Counted from the first letter of the stretch, positions 8,632-17,186 are shown. The stretch is DNA of 30,268 nucleotides from an uncultured Collinsella sp. (GCA_900542275.1 UQMW01000021.1:1-30268), one strand, 5' to 3'. Numbers and translations are program-made. The notes: a model not told the origin generated them from the sequence alone.

Positions 8632-9189
8632 CTATGGACGCCGCCCCCTCGCATGCGCGCGGGCATGCTTGTCCGCAGGCTCGTCGGGAACCATCCGATC
8701 GAGCACAATCGACGCCGCGACCAGCAGCGCCAGAACGGCCACCACAACAAGCAAACCGGGCATCGTCGTGCAATATGCGTTAACGAAGCCCAGGTAAGGG
8801 ACACAAAAAGAGACAGTGCCGATCACGCGCGAAAAAGGTGTCTGCTCGGCATCGTGCATGATGCTTCCATCTGCATTTTTGTTCGCAATTCCCTGCGTGC
8901 CGATCATCTGCGCCACAGGGTCGACCTCGTACACCTGGTGCGTCACCACGGCGCCGTCCGATCGGTAAAACGTTGCATTGTCGCCCACGGCAATATCCGT
9001 TGGCTCAACCTGGCGAACAAACACCATGGAGCCAACGGGAAGCTCGGGTTCCATAGAGCCCGAGAGCACAGCAAAAGGCATGTATCCAAATGCACGAGGA
9101 ACAAAAGAAACGACGGCAAGGGCCATGACGAGTACAAGCACCAAGCTACTAAGAAGCGCAATAAATCGTTTGAGTCCGCGCGCCGCCAT
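8632..9189 (-). CDS. sipW: SipW-type signal peptidase I
   Basis: The protein has 185 residues with a membrane segment near 8-30 and a second near 140-162. The box SGSMEPELPVGS carries the catalytic serine (Ser45), and VVTHQVYEV supplies His84 where bacterial type enzymes have lysine, so this is the ER/archaeal-like class to which SipW belongs. SipW removes signal peptides of TasA-type proteins at the outer face of the membrane. Three proteins with matching GTxA-aromatic sites follow on the same strand, which makes this their dedicated processing enzyme. ATG at 9189 has no clear ribosome binding site, so the exact start is less sure. It is the first gene of the operon, with a promoter candidate about 130 bp upstream. 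The tail is rich in Arg and His. Confidence 0.9.
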   Translation of the reverse strand: MAARGLKRFIALLSSLVLVLVMALAVVSFVPRAFGYMPFAVLSGSMEPELPVGSMVFVRQVEPTDIAVGDNATFYRSDGAVVTHQVYEVDPVAQMIGTQGIANKNADGSIMHDAEQTPFSRVIGTVSFCVPYLGFVNAYCTTMPGLLVVVAVLALLVAASIVLDRMVPDEPADKHARAHARGRRP

Positions 9190-9317
9190 AATAAGTAATT
9201 CATCCCCATCGAGGCCTTAATTCGACCAATCCAAGGGTCAGCAAGTTTCAGCAGAAACCGCAAGGCGCTTGAATAGCGAGTCCGAAATAAGCCAATTTGG
9301 AATCTTTTCGTAAGAAA

Positions 9318-9346
9318 AACATAGCGATGTGCTACACATTTTTCAA
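9318..9346 (-). promoter_or_regulatory. Promoter candidate for the fibre operon
   Basis: On the minus strand TTGAAA (9341-9346) and TATGTT (9318-9323) are separated by 17 bp, close to a sigma-A promoter. Transcription would begin near 9311, leaving a leader of about 120 nt before sipW. This is a pattern match only. Confidence 0.5.
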
Positions 9347-9489
9347 TGTTTTGTCGCTAAATGCTACTTATTTTGGCGTAAGTGGTCATTTATCCCCAAA
9401 TTGGTCTGCTTTATCCAATATCTGTGACTAACCCCCTACGCAACTTCCCCATAGAGGGATCGATTTTTTGCGGAACTAAAATAATGGTA

Positions 9490-9498
9490 CCCCCCCCC
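9490..9498. repeat. Nine-base C/G homopolymer upstream of the fibre operon
   Basis: Nine consecutive C on the plus strand (G9 on the minus strand), about 145 bp upstream of the promoter candidate. Runs of this length can slip during replication. It lies in otherwise AT-rich DNA with no gene around it. Confidence 0.8.
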
Positions 9499-9597
9499 AC
9501 ATTAAAACAAATTGCTGGAAGTGCCCTTTATTTCCGACCCCTTTTACTGGAGTTTTATGACAGCCCCATCTAGTTCGCAGCCCATAACCCTCTGAGA

Positions 9598-9922
9598 ACC
9601 GTGTCCCAGAATTCACGTCCGGAGTGGGATACGGCTTCCGCTTGTGCCCCCGTCGGGAAACCACATCCCACTCCGATCACAAATTCCGGGTCGCACTTTC
9701 CGCCAAGACCCTCAACCGGAAACGGCATCCCATTTCTCGGCCGAAAACTGGGATGCATTTTCCACAGAGCCCCTCAACCGGAAACCACATCCCATTCCAA
9801 AGGCAAATTCCGGGACACGGCTTCCGCAACCCCGCCCATCCGGAAAGCCCATCCCACTCCGCACACATCCGGGCATAGAACAATCAGCTTATTAGGCCTT
9901 CCATCAATAAAGGGGCGCCCTC
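9598..9922. repeat. 62-bp imperfect tandem array ending in a dispersed-repeat copy
   Basis: Units begin at 9654, 9716, 9778 and 9840, each exactly 62 bp apart. Shared landmarks are CGGAAACCACATCCCA.TCC, then AAATTCCGGG.C.C, then TTCCGC. Each unit is an imperfect inverted repeat. A shorter stretch at 9598-9653 resembles the same unit in reverse orientation (CCGTGTCCC.GAATT, GTGGGAT, GGCTTCCG). The last unit continues into the repeat also found at 154-234. The whole intergenic stretch 9190-9930 holds no convincing gene; short frames crossing the array have repeat-driven sequences only. Confidence 0.85.
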
Positions 9923-9930
9923 GTGTCAAG

Positions 9931-9958
9931 AAAAAAGCCTCGAGAACTTCGAGGCTTT
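9931..9958 (-). terminator. Terminator of the flavodoxin gene
   Basis: An 8-bp stem (AGCCTCGA at 9936-9943 with TCGAGGCT at 9949-9956) is followed on the minus strand by six U residues. It is 43 bp past the stop at 10001. Confidence 0.85.
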
Positions 9959-10000
9959 CACATTTGTATTGTTTTGCACGAAGGACCGCGAACGGCGAAG

Positions 10001-10552
10001 CTACTCGCCCAGCACGGCCTTCTTGGCGGCTGCAGCCATGTTGTCCAGGTCTTCCTTGGTGGGATGGTCCTTCGCGGCAACCCAGTTGTCGAGCAGCATC
10101 TTAAATCGGGCGTTGTCGGGATCTTGCTCGAGCATGGCCTCGTAGCGCTGTTTGACCGCAGGGCCCATCTTACCCTGACACATCGCCCAGCCCGCAAGCT
10201 CGGCATCCACGGCCAGATTGGAAGTTACGCGGTCGATAATCTGCTGGTAATAGCTCTGGTCGGCCCCAAAGCCGCAGGTGCCAAACAGGAACACGCGCTT
10301 GCCGTGCAAGGCAGAGAGCAGCGCCGCGACCGAAGGCGTGCACGCGCCCTTGTCGCACCAAAAACCGACGAGCACCGTGTCGGCCGCGCAGGCGCCCTGC
10401 GCCTCGAGCGCAACCTGATCTGCGTCCGCATCGTCGCTCAACGCCGCGGCATGGACAAACTCAACGCCCGCAGCCTGCAGAGCGCGCTTGATCGCACCCG
10501 AAACCATCCTGGTATTACCGCTCTTGCTGTTAACCACCAAAGAGCACGTCAT
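10001..10552 (-). CDS. Flavodoxin-family protein
   Basis: The protein has 183 residues. The N-terminal strand and loop SLVVNSKSGNTRMVSGAI match the flavodoxin phosphate-binding loop for FMN (S/T-x-S/T-G-N-T). VLVGFWCDKGACTP and KRVFLFGTCGFG are the following strands and FMN loops. The last 60 residues (from about KMGPAVKQRYEAML) form a helical extension not found in minimal flavodoxins, as in the longer flavodoxins that partner reductases, such as BilS. No bilirubin reductase or other partner is nearby, so the electron partner is unknown. GAGG lies 10 bases before ATG 10552 and 4 before GTG 10558, so either start is possible. It is a single-gene unit with its own terminator. Confidence 0.8.
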   Translation of the reverse strand: MTCSLVVNSKSGNTRMVSGAIKRALQAAGVEFVHAAALSDDADADQVALEAQGACAADTVLVGFWCDKGACTPSVAALLSALHGKRVFLFGTCGFGADQSYYQQIIDRVTSNLAVDAELAGWAMCQGKMGPAVKQRYEAMLEQDPDNARFKMLLDNWVAAKDHPTKEDLDNMAAAAKKAVLGE

Positions 10553-10715
10553 AGTCACGTTGCCTCGTTTCCCCCGAAACTCGAGCCATTAATGCAATTT
10601 ATTAGATGAATATCTTAGTACTAACGTGACAGATGTAAACCACCGTCTGTCGATTGGCGACGCAGACGACATCTTTGGACAGATTTCGAACAGTATGTAC
10701 TTCGGATTGAAACCG

Positions 10716-10853
10716 CCGCAGAACGTTTCACGAATGGCCGAAAAACTGTTTCACAAAACGCCGTCAAATTGTTTCATATAATATCGTCAATTTGTTTCAC
10801 GAAATACCGTCAGATTGTGTCATGGTTTTTCGTCAAAATGTTTTACGCGCTGG
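10716..10853. repeat. Six 23-bp direct repeats upstream of the AAA/DUF4143 gene
   Basis: The motif CGTCAAATTGTTTCAC and variants recur with exactly 23-bp spacing: TTTCAC-type cores at about 10726, 10749, 10772, 10795, 10818 and 10841. Outer units are more diverged. The last unit runs up to a TATAAA box (10861-10866) before the ATPase start at 10900. The rest of the 10553-10899 gap holds a TTAGTACTAA palindrome at 10615-10624 and no gene. The spacing suits an operator array or origin-like iterons. Confidence 0.85.
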
Positions 10854-10899
10854 TAAGATGCTATAAAACAAAATGTTTCTTTGAATGGCGGGAAGTACG

Positions 10900-12165
10900 A
10901 TGACTAGGTATATGAGTAGATGTATCGATCGCTCAATCGAACGCGATCTTGGCATTTTTGGTGCCGTGCTCATTCAGGGACCGAAGTGGTGCGGAAAGAC
11001 GACTACGGCCCAGCGATTCGCTGAATCATCGCTGTCTCTCTCCGACCCTGCCGGAGACTTTGCCGCACTGCAGCTTGCCAGGATCGACCCAGCTCAAGCA
11101 ATAGTCGGCGCAACGCCGAGACTCATCGATGAGTGGCAGGAAGAGCCAAAACTGTGGGACGCAATACGTTTCGAATGCGATCGTCGGACCGGTGAGCCAG
11201 GGCAGTTTTTGCTTACGGGGTCAGCAACACCAAACGACGCCGACCAACCGATGCACAGCGGCATCGGGCGCATATCACGCTTGCGCATGGAAACAATGAC
11301 TCTGGCCGAACTCGGGGTTTCCTCAGGGGCGGTCTCGCTCGAATCGCTGCTTAACGGATGCCCCATCAAAGCGGCACTTGGATCCATCAACGGCATCGCC
11401 GATATTGCCGATTTGCTATGTCGTGGTGGTTGGCCTCAGGCGGTTGGCAAGACGACTGCCGATGCAATGCGTATATCCGCTGCCTACATCGACGGTGTCT
11501 GCGAATCGGATGTTTCGAGGGTTGACGGCGTGAAGCGTGACCCGGAGAAAGTCAGAGCTCTTCTGTCTTCGCTTGCGCGCAACGAATCCACTCTTGCCGG
11601 CGAAAAGTCTCTTGAGAAAGACCTCGGCGGTGATGTATCGAGAAGTACGCTGCGGCGCTATACGGATGCCTTGCGCAGAATACACATCATCGATGATATC
11701 CCGGCCTGGCATCCGGCGCTCAGGTCTCCGGTAAAGCTGCGGCAAAGTGCGAAAAGGCACCTCGCCGACCCTTCGCTTGCCGTCGCACTGCTCGGAGCAA
11801 ATCCGGAGTCATTGGCATCCGACCCGAAGACGCTGGGACTGCTCTTCGAATCCCTCGTCCTGCACGACCTTAAGGTCTATGCAGCCGCAAATGACTCATC
11901 GGTGTCCCACTACCATGACGCCGACGATCTCGAGGTCGATGCCGTTATACATAGGCGCGATGGAACTTGGATTGCCGTGGAAGTAAAACTCGGAAGTCCG
12001 CAGATCCCCGAGGCATCTGCAAACCTGCTTCGGCTCGAGCGCAAACTTGTCGAGCGTGGCGAGAGACCACCCGCGGCCAAGCTCATCGTCATCGGGTTCG
12101 GCATGCCGGCCCATACAACGCCCGAGGGCATTATCGTTGCCCCCGTTGACACACTCGCGCCCTAG
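10900..12165 (+). CDS. AAA-family ATPase with DUF4143 domain
   Basis: The protein has 421 residues. Walker A is GPKWCGKTT (about 27-35) and Walker B-like PRLIDEWQ follows; LLTGSATPN resembles the sensor-1 region of AAA_14 ATPases. The C-terminal DUF4143 part ends with a nuclease-fold-like pattern: LEVDAVIHRRDGTWIAVEVKLG, with D, E and K in the order seen in PD-(D/E)xK folds. ATG at 10900 has GGGAAG just upstream; ATG at 10885 has no site and adds five residues. The family is widespread, often horizontally moved and poorly understood. The gene stands alone with a repeat array in its promoter region, and ends 28 bp from the convergent exporter gene with no visible terminator between them. Confidence 0.85.
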   Translation: MTRYMSRCIDRSIERDLGIFGAVLIQGPKWCGKTTTAQRFAESSLSLSDPAGDFAALQLARIDPAQAIVGATPRLIDEWQEEPKLWDAIRFECDRRTGEPGQFLLTGSATPNDADQPMHSGIGRISRLRMETMTLAELGVSSGAVSLESLLNGCPIKAALGSINGIADIADLLCRGGWPQAVGKTTADAMRISAAYIDGVCESDVSRVDGVKRDPEKVRALLSSLARNESTLAGEKSLEKDLGGDVSRSTLRRYTDALRRIHIIDDIPAWHPALRSPVKLRQSAKRHLADPSLAVALLGANPESLASDPKTLGLLFESLVLHDLKVYAAANDSSVSHYHDADDLEVDAVIHRRDGTWIAVEVKLGSPQIPEASANLLRLERKLVERGERPPAAKLIVIGFGMPAHTTPEGIIVAPVDTLAP

Positions 12166-12193
12166 CGCTGCGTTACATGCCCCACGGGCTTGC

Positions 12194-14053
12194 TTACTGG
12201 GCAAACTGGCTGCGGTAGAGTTCGGCGTAGAAGCCACCTGCCGCTAGCAGCTCGTCGTGCGTGCCGCGCTCGATAATCTCGCCGTCGCGCATCACCAGAA
12301 TGCAGTCGGCGTTGCGGATGGTGCTCAGGCGGTGCGCCACGACAAAGCTTGTGCGACCTGCCATGAGCTCGTCGAATGCCGCCTGCACCTGCAGCTCGGT
12401 ACGCGTATCGATGCTCGACGTTGCCTCGTCCAGCAGCAAAATCGCCGGGTCGGTGAGCATGACGCGCGCGATGCACAGCAGCTGTTTTTGACCCTGGCTA
12501 AACGTGCCGCCGTCCTCGCCAATCACCGTGTCGTAGCCTTTCGGCAGCTGCACGATAAACTTGTGCGCATGCGCGCGTTTGGCCGCCTCGATAACCTGTT
12601 CGCGTGTGGCATCGGGACAACCGTAAGCGATGTTTTCCGCCACCGTGCCCTCGAACAGCCAAGTGTCCTGCAGTACCATGCCAAAGGCACGGCGCAGGCT
12701 TGCGCGCGTGTAGTCACGCGAGGAACGGCCATCGACCGCGATGCGACCGGCATCGATATCGTAAAAACGCAGCAGCAAATTGATGAGCGTTGTCTTGCCA
12801 CAGCCCGTGGGGCCGACGAGGGCAAAGCGCGTGCCGGGCTTGGCATCGATGCAGATATCCTGCAGCAGTTTGCGGTCGGGCACGTAGCTAAAGTCCACAT
12901 GCTCAAAGGCAACCTCGCCCTTCGGGGCAGCGAGCTCAATGGCATCCACAGCGTCGGGCTCCTGCTCGCGCGCATCGAGCAGCGCAAACATGCGGCGCGC
13001 CGAGGCGTACGCGGTCTGAATCTGCGTAATAACGTTGGTGACCTCGTTGAACGGCTTGGTGTACTGGTTGGCGTAGGACAGGAAGATCTGCACGCCGCCC
13101 ACCGTAAGCGCCGCTGGCACGCCCGTGATCACGCCCACGCAGCCGATCACAGCGACCACGGCATAGATGATGTTATTGATAAAGCGCGTGCCGGGGTTGG
13201 AGAGCGAACCCATAAACTGCGCGCGTTCACCTGCTGTATAGAGCTCGGCGTTAAGGGCATCGAAGCGCTGCTGAGCGTGCGGGCCGTAGGCGAAGGCGTC
13301 CACCAGCTTTTGCTCACCCACATACTCCTCGATATGACCGCCGAGCTGCCCTTGAATACGCTGCTGAGCCGTAAAGCTTTTGTTGGAGAGCTTGGCGATG
13401 GCGCCAGCTGCAAAGATGGAAAGCGGCGTGACGAGCACCACCACGAGTGTCATGGTCAGGTTAATGGAGAGCATAAACGCAAGCGTGCCCACGATGGTGA
13501 TGACGCCGGTAAAGAGCTGGGTAAAGCCCTGCAGTAGACCGTCGCCCACCTGATCGACGTCGTTGACCACGCGGCTCATAAGGTCGCCGTGGGCATGGCT
13601 GTCGACAAAGCCGAGCGGCATGCGGCTGAGCTTGTCGCTCGCCTCCACGCGCATGTCGCGCACCGTCTCGTAGGACAGACGGTTGACGCAGTAGCCCTGC
13701 AGCCACTGAAAGGCCGCAGCACCCATCACGACAATCGCGAGTTTGGTAACGAGCGGCAGCAGCGCATCGAAGTCCACCTGCCCGGTGGCGACGATCAGGT
13801 CGATGCCCTCACCAATGAGGATGGGCGTGTAGAGCTGCAGAATCACCGAGATGGCGGCGCTCACAAACGACGCCGTAAACGAAATACGGTGCGGGCGAAC
13901 ATAGCCCAGCAGGCGGCGCGTCACCGCGCCCACGGGATAGCGCTCGGGATCACCGGGTTGGCGCGGGCCGTCGCCCAGGTCGTTGAGGTTATCGTTGCCG
14001 GACACATTAGCGGTCATCGTGGCGACCGAACCGGAAGAAGTATACGGGTTCAT
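12194..14053 (-). CDS. ABC exporter half-transporter, catalytic partner (pair 1)
   Basis: The protein has 619 residues: six transmembrane helices (about 50-340) fused to an ATPase domain. Walker A is GPTGCGKTT (about 413), the signature is FSQGQKQ (about 516) and Walker B is ILLLDEATSS (about 539), with the catalytic glutamate. The signature has Q in place of the second G of SGGQ, as expected for the half that faces the degenerate site in heterodimeric exporters. ATG at 14053 has AGGAGG 8 bases upstream and overlaps nothing; the partner stops immediately before it, so the two are translated together. Substrate is unknown; the family exports drugs, lipids or peptides. The gene lies at the end of its operon. 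Confidence 0.92.
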   Translation of the reverse strand: MNPYTSSGSVATMTANVSGNDNLNDLGDGPRQPGDPERYPVGAVTRRLLGYVRPHRISFTASFVSAAISVILQLYTPILIGEGIDLIVATGQVDFDALLPLVTKLAIVVMGAAAFQWLQGYCVNRLSYETVRDMRVEASDKLSRMPLGFVDSHAHGDLMSRVVNDVDQVGDGLLQGFTQLFTGVITIVGTLAFMLSINLTMTLVVVLVTPLSIFAAGAIAKLSNKSFTAQQRIQGQLGGHIEEYVGEQKLVDAFAYGPHAQQRFDALNAELYTAGERAQFMGSLSNPGTRFINNIIYAVVAVIGCVGVITGVPAALTVGGVQIFLSYANQYTKPFNEVTNVITQIQTAYASARRMFALLDAREQEPDAVDAIELAAPKGEVAFEHVDFSYVPDRKLLQDICIDAKPGTRFALVGPTGCGKTTLINLLLRFYDIDAGRIAVDGRSSRDYTRASLRRAFGMVLQDTWLFEGTVAENIAYGCPDATREQVIEAAKRAHAHKFIVQLPKGYDTVIGEDGGTFSQGQKQLLCIARVMLTDPAILLLDEATSSIDTRTELQVQAAFDELMAGRTSFVVAHRLSTIRNADCILVMRDGEIIERGTHDELLAAGGFYAELYRSQFAQ

Positions 14054-15898
14054 CTAGCAACCCTCCTTTGAGCAAGTAGGCGCAGGGGCAGTCGGGGCGG
14101 ACGCGGGCACCGTGCTCCCCTGCTGGCCCTCGAGCTCCTCGCGGCGCAGCTGCGACTGGCAAATCTCGCGATAGAGCTGGCAGCTTGCATACAGCTCGTC
14201 ATGCGTGCCCAGGCCCGCAACCGATCCGTGATCGAGCACGCAGATCATGTCGGCATCGCGCACGGTCGAGACGCGCTGGCTCACGATGACCGTCGTGAGC
14301 GGCAGCCCGCCCTCGGCGGCACCGCGCACGCTGCGCTCGCGGATGGCATGGCGAAGCGCCGCGTCGGTCTTAAAATCGAGCGCCGAGGCGGAGTCGTCCA
14401 TGATCAATATCTGAGGCGAGCCCACCAGGGCGCGCGCGATGGTCAGGCGCTGGCGTTGGCCACCGCTGAAGTTCTTACCGCCCGCCTCGACCGGGGCATC
14501 GAGCCCCTGCGGCTTGTTGCGCACGAATTCGCTGGCCTGCGCCATATCGAGCGCCGCCCAGAGCTCATCGTCGGTCGCTGACTCGTCACGCCAGGTCAGG
14601 TTGCTGCGGATGGTGCCGCTCACCAGCGACGCGCGCTGCGGGACGGTCGCGACCACATGGCGCAGCTGGTCGAGCGGCCAGGCGCGCACGTCGGCGCCCA
14701 TCACGCTCACGCTGCCGGTGCCCGCATCGTACAGGCGCGGGATAAGCGAAACGAGCGTGGACTTGCCACTGCCCGTGCCGCCGATAATGCCGAGCGTCTT
14801 GCCCAGCGGGAGTTCCAGGGTCACATCGTTGACGGCGTTGGCAGCGCCGGCGCCAAAAGAGAAGCTCGCATGGCTCAAGCTCAGCGCGGAGGTCGGAGCG
14901 ACATTGCCCGGCTCGGGCAGCGCGACCGGCTGGTTGCCCTCGTCGGTGATGCTCGGCACGCAATTGAGCACCTCGTTGATACGTGACGCACTGGCGCTCG
15001 CCTTGGTAAAGACCACGACCAGGTTGGCGACGTACACGATGGAGGTCAGGGTCTGCGTCATGTAGTTGACGAACGCCATGACCTGGCCCTGCGTGAGCTC
15101 GCCCACGTTGACCTGGATGCCGCCCACCCACAGGATGGCACACACGCCCAGGTTCATCACAAGAAACGTGACGGGGTTGAGAATCGACGAGAGCTTGCCC
15201 ACCGCGATGGCAGTATTGGCCTGGTCATCGGCGGCTTGAGCAAAGCGCTCGCGCTCGTGATCTTCACGCACAAACGCACGGACCACGCGAGCGCCCGAAA
15301 GGCCTTCGCGGCAAATGAGTGCAATGCGGTCGAGCTTTGCCTGCAGCTGCTTGTAGTACGGAATGCAGCGCGCCATGACAAACCAGAACACCAGGCCGAT
15401 GGCGGGCGTGCAAATCAAAAAGATGATGCCGAGCTTAAGGTCGATGGCAAGGGCTGCGACCATAGAGCCCACCGCCAGGAAGGGCCAGCGGATGAGCATG
15501 CGCACGCCCAGCGCCACGGCGAGCTGAACCTGGTTGACGTCGTTGGTAATGCGCGTGATGAGCGACGGCGTGCCGAAGCGGTCGAGTTCGGCATAGCTCA
15601 GCTTGTTGATGTGCTGGTAGAGCGCGCCGCGGATATCAGTACCCATGCCCTGCGAGGTCAGCGCCGCCATCTTTTGGCAGACGAACGTAAACGAGATACC
15701 GATCACAGCCATGGCGCCAAGTACCATGCCATAGTGGACGACGGCACTCACGTCGTGCGCACCGATACCTTTATCGATCATCTGGGCAATCACCAGCGGC
15801 GTCAGCAGGTCAAAGATCACTTCGATCAACTTGCACGCAGGGCCAATCACCATATATCGGCGAAACTTACCACCAAAACGCCTGAGCAACTCAATCAT
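14054..15898 (-). CDS. ABC exporter half-transporter, degenerate-site partner (pair 1)
   Basis: The protein has 614 residues with a membrane domain (about 15-300) and an ATPase domain: Walker A GGTGSGKST (about 374), signature FSGGQRQRL, Walker B ILIMDDSASALD (about 497). Aspartate replaces the catalytic glutamate, the mark of the degenerate nucleotide site in heterodimers such as TM287/288. ATG at 15898 has GGGAG 9 bases upstream; a frame starting at 15955 exists but lacks a site. The C-terminal 28 residues are rich in Ala, Pro and Thr. It is the first gene of the pair, with a promoter candidate at 15943-15972. Confidence 0.92.
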   Translation of the reverse strand: MIELLRRFGGKFRRYMVIGPACKLIEVIFDLLTPLVIAQMIDKGIGAHDVSAVVHYGMVLGAMAVIGISFTFVCQKMAALTSQGMGTDIRGALYQHINKLSYAELDRFGTPSLITRITNDVNQVQLAVALGVRMLIRWPFLAVGSMVAALAIDLKLGIIFLICTPAIGLVFWFVMARCIPYYKQLQAKLDRIALICREGLSGARVVRAFVREDHERERFAQAADDQANTAIAVGKLSSILNPVTFLVMNLGVCAILWVGGIQVNVGELTQGQVMAFVNYMTQTLTSIVYVANLVVVFTKASASASRINEVLNCVPSITDEGNQPVALPEPGNVAPTSALSLSHASFSFGAGAANAVNDVTLELPLGKTLGIIGGTGSGKSTLVSLIPRLYDAGTGSVSVMGADVRAWPLDQLRHVVATVPQRASLVSGTIRSNLTWRDESATDDELWAALDMAQASEFVRNKPQGLDAPVEAGGKNFSGGQRQRLTIARALVGSPQILIMDDSASALDFKTDAALRHAIRERSVRGAAEGGLPLTTVIVSQRVSTVRDADMICVLDHGSVAGLGTHDELYASCQLYREICQSQLRREELEGQQGSTVPASAPTAPAPTCSKEGC

Positions 15899-15942
15899 GT
15901 ATAGGCGCTCCCTATCATCATCCACGTTCAATTCGAACCATG

Positions 15943-15972
15943 ATAGTACCGCCACCCCAAAAGAAGCGTAAA
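15943..15972 (-). promoter_or_regulatory. Promoter candidate for exporter pair 1
   Basis: On the minus strand TTTACG (15967-15972) and TACTAT (15943-15948) are 18 bp apart, followed by a leader of about 40 nt to the start at 15898. The match is moderate. Confidence 0.35.
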
Positions 15973-16048
15973 CAACTCGTCATTTCTAACGGGATTCAGT
16001 TTTCAGAGGAGCATACGCGCACACCCAGCCAGTGTCGGGTCGACCGCC

Positions 16049-16057
16049 TGATATACT
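16049..16057 (+). promoter_or_regulatory. Extended -10 promoter candidate for the LANTG protein
   Basis: TG-A-TATACT is an extended -10 element about 50 bp before the start at 16108. No good -35 box is seen upstream, which extended -10 promoters can do without. Confidence 0.45.
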
Positions 16058-16107
16058 TACATTAGTGCTACCAAGTTAGTCGCCGACCCTTGAAATGAGG
16101 TGCCGAG

Positions 16108-17100
16108 ATGAACGACATTCTCACAAGAAGAGCAAGACGAGCAACTGTGGGCATCGCCCTTTCCGCGGCACTTGTCGCGGGAATCGCCCCCGCAACGGCG
16201 ATCGCGGCAGAAACCAGTTCCCCCACCGGTGCAGTTGCCTTGCAGACGGAAGATGCGACCGCCGCAAAAGAAAAAGCGTATGCAGCCATGCAGGAAGCGC
16301 TCAAAAACCTCGAGGCCGCAAAAGACGCCGCAAGTCCCGAGAAAATTGCGGAAATCAATGGTAAAATTGCCGTTTTTCAAGAGCGCTACGACACTTATTT
16401 GGCGCAAGCCGCCACATATAAGGAATCCCTTCCTACCATGCAAGCGAACGTCAATGCAGCCCAAGCCAAATACGATGAGGCCCGCAACCGGACAAGCGGC
16501 CTTGAGGCAGAATTAAATAAGGCAATCGCCAACAGGGCTTCTGGCGAAACTATTAGGCAGCTCCAACTGGCGATCACAGATGCAGAATCGGAAGAAAAAT
16601 ATTGTGAAGAAAAGATTGCCCGCTGCCGAATGCGCCTTGAAAATCATAAAAGACGGATTTATTTCTTTGAAAGCGAAGTAGAGTTTAATAAAACCCATCT
16701 CGACGGAGAAACAGCCAAGCGGGATGCGCTCCTCGACAATTTGAAAAAAGCGCAAACGGCCTATGACGACGCCCGCAAGGCATACGAAGAGGCGAAAGCC
16801 GCGGCAGACAAGGCCACCTCGCCCGAGATAACGCAACCGGCAGAGACGACACCGCCCGCCGGCTCAGCGCAGCCGGCCGAGGCGACACAGCCCACCGGCT
16901 CGTCCGCGACCGGCAAAAATACCCCGCCGAGCTCCACCAAGCAGGCGAACTCGAGCAGCGGCAAGCAAGCAGATACGACCGCCGGCAAGCTCGCGAACAC
17001 GGGCGACGCAGCGCCGAGCGCAATCGCACTCGCAGGAATCGCCGCCGCAGGCCTCGGAATAACCGCCGCAGCCACACGCCGCCTCAAGAACTCAAAATAG
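16108..17100 (+). CDS. LANTG-anchored coiled-coil surface protein
   Basis: The protein has 330 residues. A signal peptide ends near AIAAE (about 35). Residues of about 50-240 are a long, charged, Ala-rich helical region with coiled-coil character (repeated AKEKAYAAMQEALKNLEAA-like heptads, QANVNAAQAKYDEA). A Pro/Thr/Ser-rich stalk follows (about 240-292; PAETTPPAGSAQPAEATQP), then LANTG (295-299), a hydrophobic span and TRRLKNSK, a class E sortase signal. GAGGT lies 6 bases before the ATG. It is probably an extracellular stalked adhesin or wall-associated protein; no ligand can be inferred. A hairpin follows at 17146. Only one cysteine-containing stretch (KYCEEKIARC) is seen. Confidence 0.85.
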   Translation: MNDILTRRARRATVGIALSAALVAGIAPATAIAAETSSPTGAVALQTEDATAAKEKAYAAMQEALKNLEAAKDAASPEKIAEINGKIAVFQERYDTYLAQAATYKESLPTMQANVNAAQAKYDEARNRTSGLEAELNKAIANRASGETIRQLQLAITDAESEEKYCEEKIARCRMRLENHKRRIYFFESEVEFNKTHLDGETAKRDALLDNLKKAQTAYDDARKAYEEAKAAADKATSPEITQPAETTPPAGSAQPAEATQPTGSSATGKNTPPSSTKQANSSSGKQADTTAGKLANTGDAAPSAIALAGIAAAGLGITAAATRRLKNSK

Positions 17101-17145
17101 CTGCCAGAGCATTCTGCCTTCACCAATCCACAAGCCCAGAGACAA

Positions 17146-17186
17146 AAAGAGGCTCGTTTCCCCAACCTAGGGAAACGGACCTCTTT
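17146..17186 (+). terminator. Hairpin after the LANTG protein gene
   Basis: AAAGAGG..CGTTTCCC (17146-17162) pairs with GGGAAACG..CCTCTTT (17170-17186), with a 2-nt internal mismatch. Only a short T run follows, but an A run precedes it, so it may work in either direction. 17187-17326 holds nothing recognisable. Confidence 0.7.

Noticed and set aside
9476..9878. Short frames with repeated peptides in the 62-bp array
   Set aside because: The repeats in the peptides follow the DNA repeat and occur in several frames; there is no start site or family.
9598..9922. A CRISPR array
   Set aside because: Unit length is 62 bp throughout with no unique spacers between short repeats; each unit is itself imperfectly inverted.
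12257..13537. 426-codon open frame opposite exporter pair 1
   Set aside because: The same argument applies: antisense to ABC domains, with no motif or binding site.
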